A stretch of DNA of 56,525 bases from Methylohalobius sp. Lineage in GTDB: Bacteria; Pseudomonadota; Gammaproteobacteria; Methylococcales; Methylothermaceae. The translations under genes and the position numbers were made by a program. How positions within the stretch are numbered: position 1 is the first letter of the stretch; each line of letters starts with the position of its first letter. Of the stretch, positions 35,991 through 44,572 are shown piece after piece. Under the pieces are notes generated by a model that was given only the letters and a program-made list of their open reading frames with translations, did not search any database and was not told where the DNA came from. Where the stretch lies: positions 1 through 56,525 of the forward strand of contig JAOAHI010000009.1 of NCBI GenBank assembly GCA_026415315.1. The letters run 5' to 3'.

Positions 35991-36650
35991 TTACAACCGA
36001 CCATAGATTGCCAAGTGCCGATCGCTGACTTTCTCAACCTGAAAGCCTACCAGTCCTGCTTGAGTCAGTTGGGCCTGAATTTCATTTGCGGTGAAAGCGG
36101 CGCATAGGGAATTACAAAAATCGCGACGCAAGATCTCAGGTTCCTGCGCCGCATAGCGTATGACCAGGGCTTGGGCTTCATCTGGGTTCGCTGGTCTCTC
36201 TAAGTCCATCACCAACACCGCTGCTCCCGCATGCCCCAGGCGCCGGATCTCGTGCCACAGCAGCTGAGGATCAGGAAGGTGGTGGAGCAAGCTATTGCTT
36301 AATAAGGTGTCGTAGTTGCGACTTAGAGAGTGCGCAGGGAGGCGAACGTGGCGAAACTCTACCCGGTCTTTGAGTTGTGGTCGGCTATAGAGGTTTTGGT
36401 AGGCGAAATGGAGCATCGCTTTGGCGCCGTCAATGCCAAGGATATAGCAGTTGGCATAGCATTCGGCAAAGCTTAAAGTGATCTCTCCTGGGCCGCAGCC
36501 CAAGTCGATTGCCCGCTTGGGAGTATGACGTGGGAAGTAGTGGGCAAACAGCTTCAGAAACAGGCCGTTGGCCTCGCTGAAATCAGCGTGGGCGTAGGCA
36601 TGCGCTTGCTCGGGATCGTCCATCAGTTCAGGTTCTAAAATTCTCTCCAT
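35991..36650 (-). CDS. Class I SAM-dependent methyltransferase
   Basis: The SAM-binding motif AIDLGCGPGEITLSFAE and the acidic GIDGAKAMLHFAY are followed by DTLLSNSLLHHLPDPQLLWH, typical of small-molecule methyltransferases of the UbiE/BioC type. The substrate is not evident. I choose ATG 36650; an in-frame TTG at 36665 is possible. It is divergent from miaB and convergent with the peroxidase gene. The length, about 219 residues, is normal for the family. Confidence 0.85.
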   Translation of the reverse strand: MERILEPELMDDPEQAHAYAHADFSEANGLFLKLFAHYFPRHTPKRAIDLGCGPGEITLSFAECYANCYILGIDGAKAMLHFAYQNLYSRPQLKDRVEFRHVRLPAHSLSRNYDTLLSNSLLHHLPDPQLLWHEIRRLGHAGAAVLVMDLERPANPDEAQALVIRYAAQEPEILRRDFCNSLCAAFTANEIQAQLTQAGLVGFQVEKVSDRHLAIYGRL

Positions 36651-36707
36651 CTGGGTCTGCAGCAAAAGTTGTTACAATAACAAACTTATTTTGCAGTCTG
36701 AGTTGGT

Positions 36708-38030
36708 ATGGCGCAAAAACTGTATATTCAGACTTTCGGCTGTCAAATGAACGAGTACGATTCCGAAAAAATCCGGGACGTGCTGCATCAATCGCATGGT
36801 CTGGAGCTTACTTCCGATCCTGCCCAAGCCGATGTCCTCCTCCTTAATACCTGCTCGGTGCGTGAGAAAGCGCAAGAAAAGGTGTTTTCCCAGCTTGGCC
36901 GTTGGCGCCGGCTGAAAAACCTGCGACCTGGAGTGGTCATCGGCGTAGGCGGCTGTGTCGCCAGCCAGGAAGGGGAGGCGCTTCAGGGGCGGGCCCCTTA
37001 CGTGGACATCGTATTTGGCCCCCAGACCTTGCATCGCTTGCCGCAGCTATTGGAACAAGTGAGACGGGAAAAACGGCCGGTAGTCGACGTCTCTTTTCCG
37101 GAGTTGGAAAAGTTCGACACTTTGCCTGAGCCTCGTGCTGAGGGACCCAAAGCCTTTGTCTCAGTGATGGAGGGCTGCAGCAAGTACTGTACCTTCTGCA
37201 TCGTCCCTTATACCCGCGGTCCCGAGGTCAGCCGACCAGTGAATGAGGTGATCGCAGAGATCAAAGCCTTAGTCGCCCAGGGGGTTAAAGAGATCAACCT
37301 TCTCGGGCAGAACGTCAATGCCTATCGCGGCCAGACCGAAGACGGTGCGGAGGTCGATTTGGCATGGCTTTTGTTCGAAGTCGCAGCGATAGACGGCGTG
37401 GAGCGGATCCGCTTCACCACCTCTCATCCGGCCGAGTTCGACGATAACCTGATCGAAGCGTTTGCGGATCTTCCTAAGCTGGCCGATCACCTTCACCTGC
37501 CGGTGCAGTCTGGGAGCGACCGCATTCTAGCGCAGATGAAGCGCGGCTATAGCCGGCAGGAGTATTTAGAAAGAGTCGAGAAGCTGCGTCAGGTGCGTCC
37601 AAATTTGTCTTTGTCTTCCGATTTTATCGTCGGTTTTCCAGGTGAGACCGAGGAGGATTTCGTCCAAACTTTGGATCTGGTCGAACAGGTTGGCTTTGAT
37701 TGCTCTTATAGTTTTATTTACAGCCCCCGTCCTGGCACGCCCGCAGCGGAAATGGCCGACGACGTTCCCTTAGCGGTCAAGAAGGAGCGCTTGACTCGCT
37801 TGCAACATAAGCTCAAAGCTAAGGCCGAGGCAATTTCCCAGACGATGATAGGAACCCGTCAGAAGATCCTGGTTGAGGGAACTTCGCGCAGGAACCCGAG
37901 GGAGCTATGCGGCCGCACGGGGAACAACCGGGTGGTCAATTTCCAAGGGCCACCTTCTTTGGTTGGTCAGTTTGCCGAGGTGGTGATCGTACAGGCTTTG
38001 CCGAACTCCTTGCGGGGGCGGTTAGTCTAA
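36708..38030 (+). CDS. miaB: tRNA-2-methylthio-N6-dimethylallyladenosine synthase
   Basis: MiaB is a radical SAM enzyme that adds a methylthio group to i6A37 of tRNA. The 440-residue protein has the N-terminal MTTase domain with [24 protein letters not shown] and GGCVASQEG (three Cys for one cluster), the radical [11 protein letters not shown], and a C-terminal TRAM domain (about 375-438). It heads miaB-phoH-ybeY-corC-lnt, a conserved order. Confidence 0.97.
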   Translation: MAQKLYIQTFGCQMNEYDSEKIRDVLHQSHGLELTSDPAQADVLLLNTCSVREKAQEKVFSQLGRWRRLKNLRPGVVIGVGGCVASQEGEALQGRAPYVDIVFGPQTLHRLPQLLEQVRREKRPVVDVSFPELEKFDTLPEPRAEGPKAFVSVMEGCSKYCTFCIVPYTRGPEVSRPVNEVIAEIKALVAQGVKEINLLGQNVNAYRGQTEDGAEVDLAWLLFEVAAIDGVERIRFTTSHPAEFDDNLIEAFADLPKLADHLHLPVQSGSDRILAQMKRGYSRQEYLERVEKLRQVRPNLSLSSDFIVGFPGETEEDFVQTLDLVEQVGFDCSYSFIYSPRPGTPAAEMADDVPLAVKKERLTRLQHKLKAKAEAISQTMIGTRQKILVEGTSRRNPRELCGRTGNNRVVNFQGPPSLVGQFAEVVIVQALPNSLRGRLV

Positions 38031-38063
38031 GTTATGCTGAAAAACTAAAAAAGGTGTTGAACT

Positions 38064-38088
38064 AGCCTAAAAAGGCTTAATTTTTAGC
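38064..38088 (+). other. Small hairpins before phoH
   Basis: AGCCT (38064-38068) can pair with AGGCT (38073-38077) followed by TAATTTTT, a weak terminator; alternatively GGCT (38074-38077) can pair with AGCC (38085-38088). The two structures exclude each other, and the second lies on the spot where the phoH ribosome binding site should be. Stems are only 4-5 bp, so this may be chance. Confidence 0.3.
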
Positions 38089-38090
38089 CG

Positions 38091-39077
38091 TTGGCAGACG
38101 AATCCACCACGCTGCAAATTACTTTAGAGCCTGCTGACAATCAGCGTTTAGCAAATTTATGTGGCCAGTACGATGAGAACTTAAGACAAATCGAGCGCCG
38201 GTTAGGGGTAGAGATCGCTAATCGGGGCAATTGCTTTAAGATCGTAGGTTCAAGCCACCCGGTAGAGGCAGCTTCCCGCGTTATTCAAGACTTGTTCGAG
38301 GTCAGCTCCTCAGAAGTCATTACTCCCCACCACGTTCACCTGTCGCTGCAAAGTTCCAGCATCAACGCCTTGCTGCGGGGCGACGAGGGAGTCCAGGACA
38401 GAACTACTATTCGAACCCGCAAGCTGCTTGTCAAAGCCCGTGGCCCCAACCAGAGGCGTTATGTGGAAAACATCCTGTGCCACGATATCAACTTCGGAAT
38501 CGGCCCGGCCGGTACCGGCAAAACCTATTTGGCAGTGGCTTGTGCGGTGGCTGCGTTAGAGGAGGAAAAGGTCAAGCGCTTAATCCTGACCCGGCCAGCG
38601 GTGGAGGCTGGGGAACGGTTAGGGTTTTTGCCGGGCGATATGGCGCAAAAAGTTGACCCTTACCTTCGTCCTCTATACGATGCGCTGCACGAAATGCTCG
38701 GTTTCGATCGGGTGTTAAAACTCATCGAGCGGAATGTGATCGAAGTGGCGCCGCTCGCGTTCATGCGCGGGCGAACGTTAAACGATTCGTTCATCATCCT
38801 GGACGAGGCGCAGAATACCACTGTAGAGCAGATCAAAATGTTTCTAACGCGGGTGGGTTTCGGTTCCACAGCAGTGGTCACCGGCGACATCACGCAGGTC
38901 GATCTGCCCAAGGACCGTCCCTCTGGGCTTAGGCATGTAATCGAAGTCCTAAAAGGAGTTGAAGGGATCAGCTTTACCTATTTCGACGCCGGCGACGTCG
39001 TCCGTCATCCCTTGGTGCAGCGCATCGTCGCTGCCTATGAGGCCTATGAGCGGCGCCAACAGTCGTGCGAGAGCTAA
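38091..39077 (+). CDS. ybeZ: PhoH-like ATPase (YbeZ)
   Basis: The 328-residue protein has a KH-like N-terminal part (residues 1-100) and a PhoH ATPase domain with GPAGTGKTYLAVACAV (Walker A), ILTRPAVEAGERLGFLPGD, FIILDEAQNTTVEQ (Walker B) and TAVVTGDITQVDLP. PhoH partners YbeY and acts in RNA or ribosome-associated stress. The start is a TTG with no evident ribosome binding site; no better start is seen near it. Gene order phoH-ybeY-corC-lnt is conserved. Confidence 0.94.
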   Translation: MADESTTLQITLEPADNQRLANLCGQYDENLRQIERRLGVEIANRGNCFKIVGSSHPVEAASRVIQDLFEVSSSEVITPHHVHLSLQSSSINALLRGDEGVQDRTTIRTRKLLVKARGPNQRRYVENILCHDINFGIGPAGTGKTYLAVACAVAALEEEKVKRLILTRPAVEAGERLGFLPGDMAQKVDPYLRPLYDALHEMLGFDRVLKLIERNVIEVAPLAFMRGRTLNDSFIILDEAQNTTVEQIKMFLTRVGFGSTAVVTGDITQVDLPKDRPSGLRHVIEVLKGVEGISFTYFDAGDVVRHPLVQRIVAAYEAYERRQQSCES

Positions 39078-39084
39078 GGCGACT

Positions 39085-39522
39085 TTGGGGGTTGATGTTC
39101 AAATCGCCTGTGCTTGCCCTTGCCCTTCTAGAGTCGTGCTACGGCGATGGGCGATTGCCGCCTTGGAGGGGGAACAAGCAGAGGTCTGTATAGTAATTGT
39201 GGACGAGGCTGAAAGCGCCGATCTTAATAGGCGCTTCCGTCACCGCGAGGGGCCAACCAATGTGCTCAGCTTCCCCTTTGATCCCCCTCCCCACGTTCCT
39301 ATGGCGTTTCTGGGAGATGTGATCATCTGCGCACCAGTTGTGCAGCGAGAAGCGCTTTCTCAGAATAAACCCGTCGACAATCATTTCGCCCACATGGTCG
39401 TTCATGGCGTGCTTCATCTACGCGGCTTTGACCATCAGGCTGCCGAGCAAGCGGAGGTGATGGAGGCCAAGGAGCGAGAGATCTTAGCCCGTTTGGGGTT
39501 TGCCGATCCTTATTCGGATTAA
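39085..39522 (+). CDS. ybeY: rRNA maturation endoribonuclease YbeY
   Basis: YbeY is a zinc endoribonuclease needed for 16S rRNA 3'-end maturation and 70S quality control. The zinc motif HMVVHGVLHLRGFDHQ carries three His, and earlier NRRFRHREGPTNVLSFPFD is a family hallmark. The start is uncertain: TTG 39085, eight bases past the phoH stop with AAGG ahead, gives 145 residues as usual; ATG 39046 inside the phoH gene is an alternative. Confidence 0.93.
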   Translation: MGVDVQIACACPCPSRVVLRRWAIAALEGEQAEVCIVIVDEAESADLNRRFRHREGPTNVLSFPFDPPPHVPMAFLGDVIICAPVVQREALSQNKPVDNHFAHMVVHGVLHLRGFDHQAAEQAEVMEAKEREILARLGFADPYSD

Positions 39523-39539
39523 CGGTGCAAGCAACGAGT

Positions 39540-40403
39540 ATGAATGATGAACAAGCCGACGAAGTCAGTGAGTCTAGAAACTGGGTCGAACGGTTGAGCC
39601 ATTTTTTTGCGCTCGAGCCGAGGACCCGCGACGAGCTGCTAGATATCCTTCGCCATGCGCAAAAGCGTCAACTGATAGACCGCGACGCCTTGTCTATGAT
39701 CGAGGGGGTGCTCAAGGTTTCACGGCTGCGTGTGCGTGATGTGATGTTGCCGCGGGCGCAGATGGATGTTGTGCATGAGGATGCAGCGATCGAGGATATC
39801 TTGCCGCTGGTGATCGATACGGCGCATTCGCGCTTTCCAGTGATCGGCGAGGACCGCAGCCAAGTCGTGGGAATTTTATTGGCTAAGGATCTCTTGCCCT
39901 ACGTGCTGCGTCAGCAGCTCTCTCTACCAGTTAAGAAGCTGATGCGCCAGGCTTTGTTTGTGCCTGAGAGCAAGCGCCTTAATGTGATGTTGCGCGAGTT
40001 TCGCGAGCGTTGCCAACACATGGCGATCGTCATCGACGAGTACGGAGCCGCATCCGGTCTGATCACTATTGAAGATATCCTGGAGCAGATCGTGGGCGAG
40101 ATCTCCGATGAGCACGACCTGGAAGAGGAATACATTTTCCGGCGCAGCAACCGCGTCTATACCGTCAAGGCGATCACCCCGATCGAAGAGTTCAATCGTT
40201 ATTTTCATGCCGATTTTCAAAAGGAAGAGGTGGATACGATCGGTGGCTTAATCGTCTCGGCCTTAGGCCATCTTCCTAAGCGGGGCGAACGGGTTCAGCT
40301 TGACCGCTTCTTGTTCGAGGTGCTGCGCGCCGACAACCGCCGCATCCATCTACTCAAGGTAAAACTGCTGGAACCAGAGCTCCAGGCTACCCGTGCGGAT
40401 TAA
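39540..40403 (+). CDS. corC: CorC/HlyC family protein with CBS domains
   Basis: The product, about 287 residues, has a pair of CBS domains (VRDVMLPRAQMDVVHEDA and VPESKRLNVMLREFRER) followed by a CorC/HlyC transporter-associated domain at the C-terminus (VKAITPIEEFNRYFHADF). CorC is linked with magnesium and cobalt efflux in Enterobacteria, though here no membrane segment is present, as in the short form YbeX. ATG 39540 is taken; a GTG at 39525 is possible. Overlaps lnt by 11 bp. Confidence 0.93.
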   Translation: MNDEQADEVSESRNWVERLSHFFALEPRTRDELLDILRHAQKRQLIDRDALSMIEGVLKVSRLRVRDVMLPRAQMDVVHEDAAIEDILPLVIDTAHSRFPVIGEDRSQVVGILLAKDLLPYVLRQQLSLPVKKLMRQALFVPESKRLNVMLREFRERCQHMAIVIDEYGAASGLITIEDILEQIVGEISDEHDLEEEYIFRRSNRVYTVKAITPIEEFNRYFHADFQKEEVDTIGGLIVSALGHLPKRGERVQLDRFLFEVLRADNRRIHLLKVKLLEPELQATRAD

Positions 40404-41916
40404 CTTTTGGCCCGGGTTACTGTTGGCGCTGCTTGCTGGCGCTTTGTTTCCGCTGGCTTTTGCCCCTTATAGCCAGGGTTGGCTGGCTCCTCTGCTTTTA
40501 GCTGTCTTGTTTGGCCTTTGGCACAGCGCACCGAGCCCGAGGTTTGCGTTTGGCCAAGGGTATCTCTTCGGTCTAGGTCAGTTTGGCTTCGGAGTATGGT
40601 GGGTGTATATCAGCATGCACCAGTATAGCGGAGCTGGAGTCTTGGAGGCATCGGCCTTAACGGTTTTGCTGGTGGCTTTTTTGGCTCTGTATCCGGCGCT
40701 GGCCGGCTGGGTGGCCGTCCAACTGTGCGAGCACCGAGCCTGGGTTTGGCAGAAGATTTTAGGGTGGCCCTCGATCTGGGTGGCGCTGGAGTGGCTGCGC
40801 GGTTGGCTTTTTACTGGATTTCCTTGGCTCGAGGTGGGCTACAGTCAAATTGACACCCCCTTAGCTGGGTTTGGCCCTGTATTCGGCGAGTATGGAGTCG
40901 GTTGGTTGGCTGCTTTTACTGCGGCAGTCTTACAAACAGTCTGGCAACGGCGCCAAGCAGGCCGTTGGATGGCTATAGCGGTGCTGCTCTGGTTTTCAGG
41001 CTGGGGGCTGAAGTCCCTATCCTGGGTTCAACCTGCAGGGGAGCCGATACGTGCGGCCCTGCTCCAAGGCAATATCCCGCAGGATCTTAAGTGGCAATCA
41101 GAGACCCAGGCTTGGATTTTAGCTACCTATTTGGAGATGACCCGCCGCCATTGGGATAAAGACTTGATCATCTGGCCGGAGACGGCAGTTCCTGCGTTTT
41201 ACCATCAAGTTTATGACGATTGGCTCTCTCCTTTAGCTCAAGAAGCCAAAGCTCACGAGAGCGACGTGCTGGTCGGCGTTCCGGTAGTGGAGGCTTCAGG
41301 TCGCTACTACAACGCCTTGATCAACTTAAAAAATGGGGAGGTGTATTACAAGCGCCACTTGGTACCGTTTGGGGAATTTCTACCTTTACGCATGCTATTG
41401 GGATTCATCGTGGAAGTGCTCGAGATCCCATTGTCTGATTTTAGCGCCGGCAAGTCAGACCAAGCCTTGCTTAACGCTGCTGGTTTTTCCCTAGCCGTAA
41501 CCATCTGCTACGAGGATGCTTTCGCTCGCGACGCTTTAGTGGGATTGCCGCAGGCGGCTTACCTGGTCAATGTCAGCAACGATGCTTGGTTTGGTGACAC
41601 CGCCGCCTCCTACCAACACCTACAGATGGCCAGAATGCGCGCGCTGGAGGGGGGGCGTTATCTGCTTAGGGCCACCAACACCGGTCTTACTGCAGTCATC
41701 GGCCCCAACGGTCAAGTGATCGCGCAGGCTGCACCGTTTGTCAGAACCTCTCTGACCGCATCCATAGTGCCCTTAGCCGGAGCTACTCCCTATGTAATTT
41801 GGCGCGATTGGCCGCTCCTTTTAGGGATCATGGCCGTTTTAAGCCAGATGCTAATACAGCGGGTTGACTACACCAGCCTCCGCGCACGGATAAACGCTTC
41901 GTGGAAATCAAAATAA
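40393..41916 (+). CDS. lnt: Apolipoprotein N-acyltransferase
   Basis: Lnt adds the third acyl chain to the N-terminal Cys of lipoproteins in the inner membrane. The 507-residue protein has about six N-terminal membrane segments, then a carbon-nitrogen hydrolase domain with the triad seen in IWPETAVPAFYH (Glu), YYKRHLVPFGEFLPLR (Lys) and AVTICYEDAFARDAL (Cys). A last membrane segment closes the protein. GTG start overlaps corC. The last 49 bp overlap the convergent methylene-H4MPT dehydrogenase-like gene. Confidence 0.96.
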   Translation: MRINFWPGLLLALLAGALFPLAFAPYSQGWLAPLLLAVLFGLWHSAPSPRFAFGQGYLFGLGQFGFGVWWVYISMHQYSGAGVLEASALTVLLVAFLALYPALAGWVAVQLCEHRAWVWQKILGWPSIWVALEWLRGWLFTGFPWLEVGYSQIDTPLAGFGPVFGEYGVGWLAAFTAAVLQTVWQRRQAGRWMAIAVLLWFSGWGLKSLSWVQPAGEPIRAALLQGNIPQDLKWQSETQAWILATYLEMTRRHWDKDLIIWPETAVPAFYHQVYDDWLSPLAQEAKAHESDVLVGVPVVEASGRYYNALINLKNGEVYYKRHLVPFGEFLPLRMLLGFIVEVLEIPLSDFSAGKSDQALLNAAGFSLAVTICYEDAFARDALVGLPQAAYLVNVSNDAWFGDTAASYQHLQMARMRALEGGRYLLRATNTGLTAVIGPNGQVIAQAAPFVRTSLTASIVPLAGATPYVIWRDWPLLLGIMAVLSQMLIQRVDYTSLRARINASWKSK

Positions 41917-42773
41917 ACGGGTTCTTCGGCTTGCAGTAGGTCGCGCAACATCGCATTTTGCAGCTGATATTTGATATTGCCTACTGCTAGAGGGCCAACG
42001 CTCACTGCCCCTGGGCTATTGGGCGCAGTGAGCAAAGGTGCTCCCATGGCTTTCAGCTTGACCCCTTCAATGCCAGCCGGTGGGACAGCGTTGACGTCAC
42101 CGACCACTTTGAGGCGTCTGGCGTCTTCTAGGATTTCGCGATCTAAAACTTGGATCCCGGCTTTGGTGGTGTTGAAAATGACGTCGGCGCGCTGAACCAG
42201 CCATGCTTTGCTGGCGCCAGAACTGGCAAACGTTCCTTTAAGCGAACAGCCGCAGCGGCGGCCGTATTGCTCCGCTGCTTGCATTGCGGTGTCCAGGCTT
42301 AAATGATCGACCAAAGTCACATCGGCTCCAGCCAGGGAAGCGATCACACCGGTGGAGATACCTACCGGACCCGTGCCACCGAAGACGACGACTCGGCAAT
42401 CCTTCAGCTCCAGTTGGTGTTTCTCTCTAAGTTGTTTTTCCACGGCGGCCACCAATGCCGTGGCGGTGGTAAAGGCCCCGGAGGGATCGGCAAGTACTGA
42501 GACCTGAAACGGCGGAACCATGGCTCTTTTAACCGCCTCCAGCATGTCTAAAGCGAGGCCGATGTCGCGCCCTCCTATGAAGATCGCCGTCTTTTTCACC
42601 CCCTGAGGTCCGCGCGAGAAGATGATGTCCTGGGTTAAGGAATAGACTTGGTCTAAAGCGACGTTGGCATGGGGAAAGACTACGTCAAAGCCCGCATCTA
42701 CCGCCATATTGAGGTCAAATGGACTAACCTGGGGGCGCGGGCTGAGCATGTGAAGCACAGTGCGGACAGTCAT
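41868..42773 (-). CDS. Second MtdB-family methylene-tetrahydromethanopterin dehydrogenase
   Basis: This 301-residue protein closely follows the MtdB pattern seen in its upstream neighbour: HMLSPRPQVSPFDLNMAVDA, DIIFSRGPQGVKKTAIFIGG, MVPPFQVSVLADPSGAFTTA, the dinucleotide loop VVFGGTGPVGIS, VGDVNAVPPAGIEGV and GPLAVGNIKYQLQ. MtdB enzymes oxidise methylene-H4MPT to methenyl-H4MPT with NAD(P) during formaldehyde oxidation. The paralogue differs in the nucleotide-binding strand after the Gly loop (VTLVDHL rather than VTILGRQ), so cofactor choice may differ. It follows the first copy by 4 bp, so they form an operon. Confidence 0.88.
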   Translation of the reverse strand: MTVRTVLHMLSPRPQVSPFDLNMAVDAGFDVVFPHANVALDQVYSLTQDIIFSRGPQGVKKTAIFIGGRDIGLALDMLEAVKRAMVPPFQVSVLADPSGAFTTATALVAAVEKQLREKHQLELKDCRVVVFGGTGPVGISTGVIASLAGADVTLVDHLSLDTAMQAAEQYGRRCGCSLKGTFASSGASKAWLVQRADVIFNTTKAGIQVLDREILEDARRLKVVGDVNAVPPAGIEGVKLKAMGAPLLTAPNSPGAVSVGPLAVGNIKYQLQNAMLRDLLQAEEPVYFDFHEAFIRARRLV

Positions 42774-42777
42774 AAGG

Positions 42778-43686
42778 TCAGCGTTTGTTTACGGCGAGTT
42801 CGCGCGCCAAGGAGAAAGCTTGATCAAAATGCAAGTACAAGGCACTTGCCGACTCGCGCATCTGGCTCAGGAGCCTCTGATGGGTGCGATACTTGATGTT
42901 GCCTATGGCCAATGCACCTATGCCTACCGCCCCGCTGAGAGAGGCTGCAATGGGTGCGCCGTCGGCGAGTGGATCGACGCCAAAGATCCCAGGTGGAGGG
43001 ACGGCGTTAACATCGGCAGCCACTCTCAGCCGACTTGCTGCCTGGAGCTGATCGGCCCCCAACAACTGGATTCCGGCTGCTCCAGTAGCGAAGATCACTT
43101 CGGCTTGAGGCAGCAGGTCACCTATGCGGTCGTTGGCCTCGCCTTGGATCTCGGTCTTGCCAGCGCCGAAAAACGCGTTGCAGACTTTAGCCACGCGTTC
43201 GGATTTTTCTCTTTGTCGGCCTAGAATGGTCACTTCGCAGCCGGCTTTGGCACAAAGCACAGCGGCGATCTGTCCAACAGGACCAGTGCCGGCCAGCACC
43301 AGCACTTTTTTGCCGGTGAGCTCTGCGCCGAATTTGCTTTTTAGCTCCCGCTCAGCCGCGGCGACCATCGCGGCAGCCGTGGTGAAGGCGCCAGAAGGGT
43401 CGGCCAGGACCGAAATTTGAAATGGTGGCACCATGGCCGCTTTGGCGATTTCCAGCATTTTGACCGCGGTCTCTGGGTCGCGGCCACCTATGAAGCAAGC
43501 GGTGCGTTTGACTCCAACCGGTCCACGCGAGAAGATGGCATCTTGAATCAGTCCCTGAACTTCGCTTTCAGCTACATTTAAGTACGGCATGGTGACTTGC
43601 CAGCCGGCGTCCTGGGCCATATTGACGTCAAAAGGGCTCAAGTTTTTCTCGGTAGTGAGCATGTGCAGGATGTAAGGTTTCTCCAT
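42778..43686 (-). CDS. mtdB: Methylene-tetrahydromethanopterin dehydrogenase
   Basis: The 302-residue product shows the MtdB markers HMLTTEKNLSPFDVNMAQDA, DAIFSRGPVGVKRTACFIGG, VPPFQISVLADPSGAFTTAA, VLVLAGTGPVGQIAAVL (Rossmann loop), DVNAVPPPGIFGVDPL and GIGALAIGNIKYRT. It acts in the H4MPT-linked formaldehyde oxidation pathway of methylotrophic bacteria. After the Gly loop the strand ends with GRQREKS, where Arg residues could hold an NADP phosphate. It is first in a two-gene operon with a paralogue. Confidence 0.9.
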   Translation of the reverse strand: MEKPYILHMLTTEKNLSPFDVNMAQDAGWQVTMPYLNVAESEVQGLIQDAIFSRGPVGVKRTACFIGGRDPETAVKMLEIAKAAMVPPFQISVLADPSGAFTTAAAMVAAAERELKSKFGAELTGKKVLVLAGTGPVGQIAAVLCAKAGCEVTILGRQREKSERVAKVCNAFFGAGKTEIQGEANDRIGDLLPQAEVIFATGAAGIQLLGADQLQAASRLRVAADVNAVPPPGIFGVDPLADGAPIAASLSGAVGIGALAIGNIKYRTHQRLLSQMRESASALYLHFDQAFSLARELAVNKR

Positions 43687-43741
43687 AAGTTTGTCCTTAT
43701 TGGTAAAGGCCTTAACTTAGCTCAATTATCTCTTGCAAGGT

Positions 43742-44572
43742 ATGGAAAAACAAATTTTTCGCCTGTATCCTCCCCCGTTTGCTCAAGTTCAGCTCAATGG
43801 GTTGTACTTAGGTGAGCGCTTGTTCGAGTTAGGCCGGCCCGGTCGTCCCTTCGTGTATGCGAATTTCCTGGCGAGCCTGGACGGGCGCATCGCCTTAGAA
43901 GACCTCGAAACCGGTCAGACCTACCTACCCAAAAGTTTGACTACGCCGGCGGATTTCCGTTTGTTTTTGGAACTGCAGGCCCAAGCCGACTGCTTGATCA
44001 CCCATGGGGGATACTTGCGCGCCTTGGCCGCAGGCCACTTGGGCAATATCCTCCAAGTCGGCGCTCATCCTGTGGGAGAGGATTTGGTAGCCTGGCGGAA
44101 AGCACAGGGGCTTGCTTCCCAGCCAGCGATTGCGATCGTCAGCCGCAGTTTGGATTTCATTGTTCCTGAATCCGTCCAGGCTCATGCTCAGCCGGTGTAT
44201 ATTTTCACCGGCGAGGCGGCAGACTCTCATCGGGTAGCGGCATGGCGCGAGAGGGGGTATACGGTAATCTTCGCCGGTAGCGGTCCGGTGGTAGAGGGCG
44301 AGCGATTAATTTCAGTGCTCGATCACTTGGGTTACCGCAGCCTGTATCTGATCGCTGGCCCCGCGATGTTAGACACGGTCGTGCGGTCTGGGATGCTCAA
44401 CCGGCTGTATCAGACCATCACTCATCAACTCATGGGTGGGCAGGCGTTTCGCACTTTGGTGCCGGGACCGGAACTTGGCCCAATTGGCCATCTTGTCTTG
44501 CGCTCTCTCTACTACGATCCGGCTGGGCCGGGTGGAGCAGGTCAGTGGTTTGCGTGCTTTGACAGTCAGTAA
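43742..44572 (+). CDS. RibD C-terminal/DHFR-fold reductase
   Basis: The 276-residue product has the DHFR-like reductase fold of RibD: YANFLASLDGRIALED near the start, ADCLITHGGYLRAL, and later LYLIAGPAMLDTVVRSGMLN, with an NADPH-binding Gly-rich region. No deaminase domain is attached. RibD-type reductases act in riboflavin synthesis, and related enzymes reduce pterins, including dihydromethanopterin in methylotrophs. Being divergent from mtdB makes a pterin role attractive but unproven. ATG 43742 is preferred to an in-frame TTG at 43733. Confidence 0.82.
   Translation: MEKQIFRLYPPPFAQVQLNGLYLGERLFELGRPGRPFVYANFLASLDGRIALEDLETGQTYLPKSLTTPADFRLFLELQAQADCLITHGGYLRALAAGHLGNILQVGAHPVGEDLVAWRKAQGLASQPAIAIVSRSLDFIVPESVQAHAQPVYIFTGEAADSHRVAAWRERGYTVIFAGSGPVVEGERLISVLDHLGYRSLYLIAGPAMLDTVVRSGMLNRLYQTITHQLMGGQAFRTLVPGPELGPIGHLVLRSLYYDPAGPGGAGQWFACFDSQ

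Noticed and set aside
36666-36690. Short palindrome TTGTTA/TAACAA between the methyltransferase gene and miaB as an operator
   Set aside because: Six-base arms in AT-rich intergenic DNA are expected by chance and no regulator gene is adjacent.
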